Source: Liolophura sinensis (Eukaryota > Mollusca > Polyplacophora > Chitonida > Chitonidae). Taken from it: DNA of 64,000 nucleotides. The translations under genes were made by a program, and so were the position numbers. This document shows positions 38,701-48,588 of the stretch, one piece after another; position 1 is the first letter of the stretch; the number at the start of each line of letters is the position of its first letter. Below the pieces are notes generated by a model. It had not been told where the DNA came from and did no database searches. It was given only the letters and a program-made list of their open reading frames with translations. The DNA is taken from NCBI RefSeq assembly GCF_032854445.1, contig NC_088303.1:15383501-15447500 (forward strand), written 5' to 3'.

Positions 38701-41700
38701 CAGCCCTGTAAGGAGGGAGTAGCCAGACCAGTTGTTACAAAAGTGAGCTACGATGTTCGCCCATAACGCAGGGGACTTCATCATGGCACCCCAGGGTGTT
38801 TTAATCCGCTTTTCCTGTAACAAAAAAGACAGAAGTACTCCTTTATACATGTTCACAAATTCTTGCTTCAAAGAGAAGCAAGAGACAAATGAAACCAAAT
38901 GTCTTTAAAATGAGGAGCATTGTATTTATTCAAAAACAACAAAGAAATGGATGCTGAAATTAATTCTGAAAAACGTCGTAACTGTAAGCCTATCACAGTG
39001 GGCTTTACACCAGATCACAAATTAAATCGTAATGGATTATACACAGTAGTAGCAAGATGTATAACGATTAAGGAAATATCAAAACTTTTGCCCCTTTTAC
39101 AATCATTAATACTTAGTCGTTACGACAATGGTTTGGTCATACAGTTTGTACTAAAGTTCCAAATAAATAAACATTTTTTTCAAAAACCATTTTAATATTC
39201 TCTCGCAATAAAACTTTTGTAACACTCACATCTTCAAGATAGCGGTCTCCGATGGACGCCTCTATATACTCTTTCTCGCTCGCCGATATGCGCGGATGAA
39301 CTTCTGGTGTGTCGTAAACAACATAAAACCAGCAAACTAACCAGATGCATGCTACGCCCCCTGGTGGCAAAAAACACACAGAAGCAATATAATATATGAA
39401 GTTGTATCGTCATACAAGTTGCAGCGCCTACCTTTGTTGGTAATATTGGATTGTGGCAATCGTTTTATGTTTTTCGGACTAATCAGCACCTGACATGTGT
39501 TGAGCGTCAAGCTGGAGAGTAGAATCAGACCGACCTAGTTTGCCTATTTTTAAAGGTAAAACTGTTATTAAAGTACAGTTGTCTGTAACTGAGAATTTCA
39601 TTCACTACCTCACGGTACAAAGAAAATGACAAAGTAAATACACATAATGAAGCTCGATATCTTGAAAGACAACTGAAAGGCATATAAAACTCTAACATGA
39701 AGTATATGCCAGATGAACGCCCATAACAAATTACCTACAAAAATAGTTGGATTTATTATTTTAGAAGTGTTTCAACCCAGAAATATACATTTGGAATTTT
39801 GGAGTCCACGGATACCTTGTCTGACCATATTGGAATCAATGACATCCCATCAGGTTTTTGCCACATAACACACGTACACAGTCAGGCTTCATCGTTCTAA
39901 ATGTATGCACATGTAGATCTATTGATGCACTCGCCGAAGGAGCCTTGAAATGAACTACTTCAAGGGGGAAAAAACATGGACGTGACGTCACTGATACCCT
40001 CTTTGTCATTACAAACCACCCTAGATTCTGATGTTTTAAACCCATTTACTGGGTTCAAACCCAGTAAATGGGTTTAAAACATCCAAAAAATTCTAAGAAC
40101 ATAAATGGAACTATTTTCATGGACAGTGCTTAATGGCCTTTGAACTGATATACACTTCATGTTGTGTTTTCTTTGCTTTTAATATGCGGAGATAAGCACG
40201 TACCGAATATATAGAAAATGGACGGCCAGCCGTTGTCGAATCCGTAAGAACAGAGATACCCAGACACCAGAAATGTTACAATGTTACCAATTGGCGGCCC
40301 TGGTGGAAATAAAATAATATTCGTTTCTCTTTTTTTTTCGAAAATTTTTTTAGCATAAAATAATAGTAGCCATGCAAGGTCGCATCTTTTATAATCAAAT
40401 GTTGTTCTGCAGCTAATGATAACATACATGCATGGAAACCTTCAAATAACCTTGATAAATTAATAGGTTACAGTACGGAAGAGGTACTAAATCTAAGTAG
40501 TTCTGGATATTCGTGTGTTATGGTATACAATATGACGATTACTAACTGACAAAAGGCTGTATTTCACCGGTTACGTGTGATCATTTACCACCTATCACTC
40601 TGCCGTCGAAGGTTTGGGTTTACTGTTTGTGCTGAAGTGTATGATAGTTTTAAAGCCATTGAGTGGTTACGACAAGGAATTACTTTGGCAATCACATAGT
40701 GTTGATAAAATACCGGTCTTCTATTTGAAAAAAGTACCATTCATGAATTACCCGACGTTGCATCAACGATGCCTGCAAACATCGAAACTCGTCATTCCAT
40801 CGGTAGGCCATCAATAGTTGTTGTCAGCACAAAAATGTGAAAGCAAAGATGCAAATACATGCATAAAGCATGATGTTTTTTCTTAAGCATTTCCTATTTC
40901 GCTCAATCTTTCTTCTTTAAGTGGCATTCGTTGCACTATTTCTTCTTAACATCAGGTTACTTATCTCGACATAATCACCATGTATAGTTCGAGAAATGAG
41001 AAAAAATTGATCTTTCTGTGTAATAAGACGCCCTAATACGACCCGGATATGTTCTCTGCGACGCACTGACCTGCTGTGTGAATAGCAGTCAACTTGGTAC
41101 GTTCTAATGGCGGTGCCCATCTTCCCCACAGGCAGTGCATGGCGGGAAATGCCACACCCTTTACAAAAAGACAGAAAACGTATACCCTTTTGTCCAACGA
41201 ACAAAGTTAACCTGAAATACATATAGCTTTAATTTCTGTTAATAACTACTAATTATACACTTAGTAACTTGTGATCCAGTCAATATCATGACTCCTGGAC
41301 TCCCTGGGGGAGGGACTGCAGACTGAGGGCAAGTCATCTTGGCACAAACTGACCGAGAGTCCGAGATTCATAATATTGATTAAGCCACCAGTTAGTACGT
41401 GCTTTATCATACCGACTTTAATTCCAGGTGTTGCGGTGGGGATGAGGGTTAAGTGAGGGGGCATATTTTCTAATCCCAGAGGGTTGTGCTAGTTTGGAGC
41501 AAGGCCATGAAGCCACCTCACATTACATTAGATGTAAGTTAAACACGATACGGAGTGTCAAACTGGAATCTGTGAACCCGCCTAAAATTAGACTTGTCCA
41601 TTTCGCGTAGAGCTGAGAAGTGCACCTCCGATGTGCAGTGTACATCCTCGGTATAATGAAATCAACGCAGTGAAGTGATCATATTTAATTGTATACCTGC

Positions 41701-44700
41701 CAGTTCATCGTCAGTGAAAGTAAATGAACGGACAGACGAGAAACTTCACTTGATCAAAATATTATTTCGGACCCCGAGTGCTGCTGACGTCAGATAAAAT
41801 ATTGAACGCGGACCTCTCGTGACCAATGTATTGCGCATAAAGGGCGGGTCAATTAGAGAAAAATATTAAAATGACCTATAACAGAGCTCGGAGTAATGAA
41901 ACACCAAGACAGCTTTATGGATATTCACAAGGTATAATAAATGCAGTTAGGGGTTGGTTTGGTATTAGCTCTAAATGCGACACCCACGTCTCCCAGAGGC
42001 AGTTCATGGTGAGAAATGAGACCTCCGAACTGAAGTGGAAATCTTTAGGCCTATACACGACCATTAGAAAACTCGAACCAAAATAAAGAGAGTATGTCCG
42101 GTAAAAACTAGCTTTGACGTATAGCAACATAATCTAGTCAAGTTTCAGGTATTTCGACTGCACCCGAAGATGAGAGGTTATTGTTCGCGCGATTGCACGA
42201 AGAGGGTTAGGAGAGATTGGGTGGAGAGGTGTTACCCACCGCTAGCATTCCCTGGGTCCTTCGTCCAAAAGATTTACTTGCCGGTCTTCATTCAAAACTA
42301 ATATTTTTGAGTAAGAAGTTAAACACACCTAACTTCGAAGAAATTAAGACTTGCTCCATGTGAAACTAGACATAAAAGTTTAGAATAACAGAATAACTTG
42401 CTCACTGAATGAAGGACATAAGCTCGTGTGAATTAAGGAGGAAGACGTGCTTTTTCTATTTGCCTTCCTTTCTTTCCAAAATATCATTTCTTTCGAAATG
42501 ATTTCCTTGAGACCAAAATAGTATCATAATAATATAGTTTTGTAAATATTATCTATTATTTCCAGAGGATCTAATCTTACAATATGGACTGAACATACAT
42601 GTGTGCATGTATATACATGACGTATATATAACATATGGCAATGTTTGAATAAGTAACCTACTTTATCTATACATACACGTCGTGACAGATCAATTACTTA
42701 CAGTGGAAAGGCCCGCAATAACGCGTAAGACAAAGACCAGCGCCACGTGCGCACGTGCGCACACCGGCATCAACAGCGTAGTTAATATGCACAGTGCCAT
42801 CCCGTAGCCAATCACACGTCGCCCTCCGTATCTCCTTGAAAACCAGCCGCCAGCTATTTGCGTGACGATGTACCCATAGAAAAATGACGCTAGCATTCTT
42901 GACTGAAGTTGCTTGTCCCATTCAAATTCACCTCGAAGTTCCTGCAAATCGAGTATATTCATTTTATAAAGCACTTTTATCAGCTGTGTGCCACCAAAAT
43001 CAGTTTCATATCTTGTTACATTGAAGTTATTGGATGTCCTTCATTCAGGTATTTGAATTAAGGCGCACTTCAGCTGCGTTCTCACATACGCTGACTCCCC
43101 GAGGTCTTCCTTTGTCAGATCTAGTTTTTGAAAAAAATTATTTACATGTAATACTCACCTTTAATTAGATGGTTGATGATGTCTAATATTAAGCCACCTC
43201 GTGTTAGTAAAGGCAGCCCTGAACTAAGTGCGTAGAGTTCATCCTGTGTATAAATGTTGCGCTTTGATTTGAGGACGAATGGCCGACATTACATGCTTGA
43301 CTAAACCAATTTCAGCTACAGCTATGACCAAAAGTCTCGCTTTAAACATCAAAAAACATTTATCAGCTTTCACGTTGTATTCCACCACCGTTAAACATAA
43401 CATCAACAACACTGATCAACGTAAAACAAGGTATTAGAACAACCTCTCCCTGACTTTCATATAGATTGTTTTACACCAATAGCTCCACGGCGAACATCAA
43501 ATGGCCTTTGTCATCTGGATTCAATGAAATATATGCTCTGTATCAAACTGTTCATTTTGAATAAACAGATCAGGATGAATATTGCATTTCATGAGAATGT
43601 TACTGTTACGCTGCCTTATTTTGTGGAAATGTCGACAACAACAATGTCTACTGAAAGACTAAAGATTAGTCACAGTGAAGACAAAACAGAGATTGGGCAA
43701 AAGGTTAGGGTAGATCTATCCTAATGTGCACCGGGCAGTCTAGCTTAATGGTCATACGCGAATGAATGAATGAATGAATGTTTGTGGTTTAAGCCCGGTG
43801 TATACTAGAGTTACATGCTTAGCAAAAATTTCATTCTTGGCACTTGCCTTAAACACGTAACTCTCGTCTGTGGTGAACTTTTCTGTAAGTTTTTGCCTTT
43901 TGTGAAGCTGTGTGAAACATCTAACACGTTTAATAATTTCTTTCATAATAAACATCATATAAACAGTGAACAGTTTATATGATGTTATAAACATCACAGT
44001 TAACCTCCCAATGCTGAGCGCCAGGAGGGGCAGCAACAAGTATCAAATCTTTGGTATTACCTTACCCACCGTACATGAAGGTTTGCGCATACTAGTGGTT
44101 ATTGGCCATGCAGACAGGTTACCCCATCGATGTGCGTGTCATCCATACAAGCATGAAATACATTCAGCAAGTAAATACTACCGTAATTTACTCTCACCTG
44201 ACCGGATACAATTCTGCCCATGCTGTTTTCATCCCCACAGCTTGTGGTATCTCGGCTGTGATTGTAGGACGCATTGTCAACGCCAGACATATTCCTACTG
44301 CTCGTCTTCACCATGCACAAAATGGCAACGCTGAAGTCAGTTCTCAGGATGTACACAAAGGTGAAGCCAACAAAAGCCACCAATGCCATTCGGTACCTCT
44401 GGAGGCCAACCACAGACCCTGTAAAATATAACGGGTTTCGTCATCTATAGCCAAGATTAATGTTTTATTTCTTTGAGAGAGTATTGGGTAGATAAGTTGT
44501 AAAGATTCCAACTATCAAAGACAATACATTTCTTTGCCAAGACTACATTTCAAATTGGAGTATCTACAACTTTTTGTGCTTGCTTTTTCCACCTTTAACC
44601 AAGTTTCCATGTTTCAATGCTGAATAGAAATGAACTGATGCGGGTTCTAAAAAAACACCCTATAGGAAAGAATTATGAGGATTCTGATTACATGGTGCTT

Positions 44701-45548
44701 CTAAAACTCTTACATGCGAAACCCCCAAAGTCATCAGTAGTTTTACCCAAGGAAGTTTGTCAGGTGTGAGATTGTACCTTTTCCCACACAATGACAACTT
44801 TGACCATTTCTGTCTTATTTATGCATTTTATTTAGTTGATTGGTGTTTCACGCCTTACTCATGAATATTTCACTTTCTTGGGGAGGAAAAGAGACAGAGC
44901 CATGAAGAAACTCACGACCATCCGCAGGTTGCTGGAGGTCATTCTCACGTACGGCTGGAGAGAAAGCCAGCATGAGCTGGACTTGAACTCACTATTGCTG
45001 CATTGGTGAGGGGCTTCTGGGTTATAGCGCGTCGCTGACAACCCCGACCACAGAGGCCCTTCATTTGACTCTTACAATGAATGAGTAATATGTTGCCAAT
45101 TAGCCCAAAAGGGCGACATGAATTACAGACTGCACAGCTTGGACATCAATTACTTTTGGCGGGAAACTTTCTTAAATAATATAATATACATCTGTCCATT
45201 TAATCTACCCAAAACCTGTCTGCCTTAAGCATACTATTCTCCATTACACTGTAAAATTAACGGCTTAAAAATCTCATGCATTTAACCAAAGCGATACATT
45301 TGTACAAATAGCTTTATGTCGGGAAAAGAATATTATCCAGTTTTGACTGAGTAAATACACATATTCTAGGCCTGAAAGAAATTGTTGATAGACGTTTAAC
45401 AAGTTCATAGAGCGTGAATAATAAATAAATGTACAAAGAAAATGAGATGAGTGGTTTACAGAAAACTTTTTATGGAACCACTATAATGCAATACGCATAT
45501 GTAATAAAGTACATGCATATTACACTTACCTGTGTATTTGGCAACCAT
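35721..45548 (-). CDS. Sialin-like SLC17 anion transporter, 11 coding exons, 537 aa
   Basis: Major-facilitator transporter of the SLC17 family, closest by eye to sialin (SLC17A5, lysosomal/vesicular H+-coupled sialate and anion transporter). Coding exons in minus order: 45548-45530, 44418-44198, 42941-42702, 41158-41071, 40299-40204, 39360-39230, 38814-38659, 37786-37654, 37051-36901, 36572-36482, 36008-35721. All are GT/AG and every phase closes. Twelve membrane helices are expected. Landmarks: [20 protein letters not shown] (TM1; R32 equals human R39), a lumenal loop with three N-glycosylation sequons, [36 protein letters not shown] (H168), [63 protein letters not shown] and GEVQPWA. The N-terminus is only about 14 residues and lacks the human dileucine lysosomal signal, and the C-terminal tail is about 60 residues. 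Two conserved glutamates before TM4/loop (human E171, E175) are Ala156 and Thr160. Confidence 0.92.
36265..36365 (-). mobile_element. Degenerate inverted SINE family A piece
   Basis: TTCACTTAAACGATGGCCAT and GTAGATGAAAGAAACCGGAT resemble the CACTTATACGACGGCGGCC…GGAAACCGGGC block. Strongly decayed, in the last SLC17 intron. Confidence 0.4.
37751..38100. repeat. Minisatellite derived from the SLC17 coding exon 8 acceptor (about 53 bp, 6-7 units)
   Basis: The first 36 coding bases of exon 8 plus its acceptor (plus strand: CATACAGATGTACGGTACTG, CGGACAAGGCTCCGTTCTGT, GGTAAGAAACAAA) recur in tandem up the intron at about 37804, 37858, 37914, 37969, 38020 and 38074. Copies at about 37858, 37969 and 38020 keep the minus-strand acceptor core CCACAG followed by A and exon-like text. 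The array therefore starts inside the exon and crosses its 3' splice site. Confidence 0.85.
38100..38530. repeat. Second tandem repeat (about 72 bp unit) adjoining the exon 8-derived array
   Basis: Units contain TACAACACCACTATAACAAG, GCTTCATCCTGCTCTATACC and ACACAGAGCAGGGCAAGGCT. The CACAGATATGCTGTA and GGCACAGCGGA stretches and the GTGGTACAA block echo the neighbouring 53-bp unit, so both arrays probably share an origin. Confidence 0.75.
40030..40083. repeat. Perfect 26-bp inverted repeat (hairpin, 2-nt loop)
   Basis: Arm GATGTTTTAAACCCATTTAC plus TGGGTT is followed by CA and its exact reverse complement. It lies between SLC17 coding exons 5 and 6. No coding role. Confidence 0.85.
43760..43782. 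repeat. (GAAT)n microsatellite
   Basis: Five to six GAAT units in an SLC17 intron. Confidence 0.8.
43951..43986. repeat. 14-bp inverted repeat with 8-nt loop
   Basis: AACATCATATAAAC, then AGTGAACA, then GTTTATATGATGTT. It is in the intron next to SLC17 coding exon 2. Confidence 0.75.
44826..45062 (-). mobile_element. Near full-length SINE family A in SLC17 intron 1
   Basis: Inverted copy reading from TTGATTGGTGTTTCACGCC through ACGACCATCCGCAGGTTGCT and CCAGCATGAGCTGGACTTGA to the tRNA-like head near 45000-45060 (AGCGCGTCGCTGACAACC, CACAGAGGCCC). The internal central block is shortened. Diverged, so older than the copy at 58558. Confidence 0.75.
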
Positions 45549-45660
45549 GATTAAGTCCCAATAAAACAGTTATACCTGATCTGTAAGTAGGTCCACAACT
45601 GAGAAAATCGTGGAGTGCTTCGCGGTCAGCTCCAGGATCTGACGCTGCATAGCATGCGGG
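45549..45660 (-). promoter_or_regulatory. Putative 5' UTR and promoter of the SLC17 gene
   Basis: Sequence directly upstream of the start ATG at 45548-45546, within CTTAATCATGG. An open stretch beginning ATGCAGCGTCAG (about 45648 down) ends at a GT but its phase does not fit exon 2, so it is not used in the model. No TATA box was recognised. Confidence 0.3.
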
Positions 45661-46825
45661 GGAATTTTTATGGTGACAACACGTGATTCAAATTGATGGA
45701 AGCACTTGTTAACAATGCGCATGTCCCATCGGTTCTTAGAATGATTCACAAGTTATTTGTACATTAATGTGAAATAATGGCAGATGTAAGTGAGGGTAAT
45801 GTATGTGGGGTACGGTAGCAGGGCCAGTATAAATCAACATTTGTCGCCAAAAAAAAAACTCTGGACGAAAATACAACTGCGGTGTTGGACACAAAACTTG
45901 TCTCGCGGCAATCCGTTTAAAGAATAACATCACAGGATTTGTATATCGACTAACATCTTGAAGAGCACAAAAATAAAACATGAATTCGTCTTCGTTAATT
46001 GTTTTAAAGACAAAAAACCCATCTAAAATGAAGTATATATCAGATGAAATACCATTAAACACTGTGCGGAAAAATATTTCGATTTATTATTTTTTTTTTA
46101 ATTGTTCCATTCCATCGATTCAAATGATTTTAAAACAACAAATTCTTCGGTGATTCATACTGACCCAGAGGACTTGAAATAGCTTGTTTCAAGATCTATT
46201 CGGCTTATGCTTATATATATCAAATGTATGTGCATTTTTACGATGAAATCTAGCAGCCCATTAGTGCTTAGTGGCAAACCTCCCACAGAGTTGGATGACC
46301 GTCGCACATATATTCCTATTTGCTTTTATATTTTCCCTTTAACAACTATATTCATCAGTATATTGTCCAAATGTAGCACCTTTAATTAGGCCACCAGGCC
46401 ATGCAGCGGTCAACACATTCATCTGGACATTGGGCCACATACTGAGCACTATCAGATATTCCGGTACTGTTTTAATATAGCTCATTTATGGTAATAATCA
46501 AAATCGTAGTCACGCTTTTCGTGACAAAGCATGTGACCCAAAAAGGCAACGTAAATTATATTTCTAGACTATTATCCTTTATATATACAGAACATGACTG
46601 TGGCTTATATTTTGTGTTTCTGAAATGAAAGGGTGCGAAGAAAAACAATGACACATATGTGAAAAATCATTGTGACATTTTGGTCTCTGTCGGGTTATCA
46701 GTTTTGTTCGTCACAGACCTCACTTTTGTATGTCCTCTCATCATGCACAACGTACAGACACGTGCGTCTAGATACAATTAACCCTTGATCTTACGAGTCG
46801 ACTTATTTCTTTCTCATACATATTC
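45661..46825. other. Intergenic, no gene seen
   Basis: AT-rich sequence. The longest open frames are about 60-110 codons and show no family resemblance. Confidence 0.45.
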
Positions 46826-47395
46826 ATGACACAAGTTTTTTTCCTTATTCCTCTCAGCTTCGAAACTTATCTGTTAAAACAATCTGCTACCCATCACTAT
46901 GTGACTAGAGCAACTCAAATGGATTATAATAGACATATGTACAGACAGAACTTATCGTACTTCTCGTTAAGAACAATTTCCCCTCGAGTATGGAATAAAC
47001 TACCCACCACTCTTTGTATTATAAATTCCACATCTCATTTTAAATCCAGGCTTAAACGATATTTGAGCAATTTGATTAACAAGTACTTTGGTTGCTTATG
47101 TAGGTTAATGATTAAAAAAAATGTTCCCTAAAGTTCCTCTTCCTTAAGTTTCCAACATTGTTTATGATTCCTGATTGCGAACATTTGTTTGTTATCATTT
47201 ATGCTTATCTTTGTCACACTGTAATATCATTACCACTAATCCATGTATATACTCTATTATATAACATTCTACTTTTCATGGGATAGAACAAACTCTTGTG
47301 AGCTTTATTCCCATCAGATGTATCACTCATGCATACCTATATATTATATTTAAGGTTTATAGTGAATAAAAAATGAAATTAAATGAAATGACGTA
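46826..47395 (+). pseudogene. 3' end of a non-LTR retrotransposon (LINE)
   Basis: A 101-codon open frame reads HHYVTRATQMDY, RQNLSYFSLRTISPRVWNKL and SHFKSRLKRYLSN. This is the characteristic C-terminus after the reverse transcriptase of many animal LINEs (…R-NL-FS…P-VWN-LP…FK-LK-YL). It is followed by a 3' UTR ending in ATGAAATTAAATGAAATGA, a simple tail. The RT core is absent upstream: a 5'-truncated dead copy. The clade cannot be named from this piece. Confidence 0.65.
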
Positions 47396-47897
47396 TGAAT
47401 AATAATTATTGTTGCATCCAATCAAATTGTTCCTTAGAAGACCGAGAAACCATACCAACGGATCGGCGAGTATATGACTCGATTTCAGCATTCAGCTCAC
47501 AAAGCTCACAGTTAACGATTCGTTCAGAAACATGAGAGTAAAATTAGAGCAGTGACGTCAAAAAAAATTACACTGATGAAAGTACTCTTAGATCCCGCCA
47601 CGACCAAATGTACAAATTCCCCCACTATAGACGATTTAGCCTCGTTTCGCCTACTTTTTGAATTTTAATTTGAAAATGTAGGTAGGAGAAAGGAGATTCG
47701 GACTGTATTTCTTAATTCGTGAACAATAGGGGGATTATGGATTACCGAGTAGGGAACTCCCCCAAAGTACATTGGAAGTCTCCATGTTAAGATAAATATA
47801 AAGTTGTGATAAGATTAACACAAGAATATAACCAACATTGGTAAACTGTTTTTATTTATTTAAAATTTTTAAGTAACATATTTCAAGTAACATACAA
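47396..47897. other. Intergenic spacer, no gene seen
   Basis: No supported feature lies between the LINE tail and the MULE relic. Confidence 0.4.
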
Positions 47898-48588
47898 TTA
47901 CAGTTGTCCTAAGAACTCGTCCAAATTTCTGTACTTTCTTCTCTTGGGTTGCTGCCTTGCTCCATTTGATATCTGAGCCATCTTTACTTCGTTTACGGCC
48001 TGTTCCCTTTGTGACAATCTGATGAATTCATACAGGTTCAGATGTGCTTTACCCGCTAATTTTTTCATTCGATGATGCCATTGCTCTACATTATTTGCAT
48101 TATTTGGCCCGGTTGTGTTGTAGTGGTGCCACACTTCTTTATGCCACACTCCTTCAGTCCTGGTTAATGTCGCGTAGTCCATGAATCCTGTCACTTTAGT
48201 GTTGTTTGGTGCTTCAGACAATAGCGTTAGCCCAAACGTCCTCAACGCATTCAGGTGGTACTAGAGGTAAGACAAAGGGTCACTGTCAGATTTCGGTCAG
48301 GTTTTCGCTAGTGGAAAACAAAAGGATCCCATCATTTTCCAATAGGAAACGCTCATCACTTTTGGTTAAAGTCCATTCACCATCCAGTGTTTTCTCGCTT
48401 CGACTCTTGGGGACTGTAGGTATGGTACTTTTCCTTTGCCGGTAAACTCCCGATTGGATGCTGCAATATGATGGAAATGCGCAGGCTTCTGTTGGATCTA
48501 TTTCACTTAACTTCGTAAGTTTGTCATCATAAGTCTGAGGAACTGGTGTCAATTCTTCTTTAGCTCTCTTTCTAATAACGTTTTTCAC
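47898..48588 (-). pseudogene. MULE-type transposase relic with core deleted
   Basis: Two open segments flank a junction near 48250-48288. The N-terminal segment (48588-48286) reads ACAFPSYCSIQSGVYRQRKS and LDGEWTLTKSDERFLLENDG, typical of the region before the MULE (Mutator-like) DDE domain. The C-terminal segment (48250-47898) reads EVWHHYNTTGPNNANNVEQW, then HHRMKKLAGKAHLNLYEFIR, the conserved N-N-x-VE-x-WH block after the catalytic core. Roughly the 250-300 residues between them, including the catalytic domain, are missing, and a stop separates the parts. It cannot encode an active transposase. Confidence 0.7.

Noticed and set aside
44966-45062. tRNA gene signal
   Set aside because: A and B box-like sequences belong to SINE family A heads (also at 55686 and 58700-58827); no cloverleaf with a proper anticodon arm and acceptor stem is kept.
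45572-45648. Possible coding first exon MQRQILELTAKHSTIFSV for SLC17
   Set aside because: Its end is in phase 0 whereas the next exon needs phase 1; the exon at 45548-45530 fits exactly.
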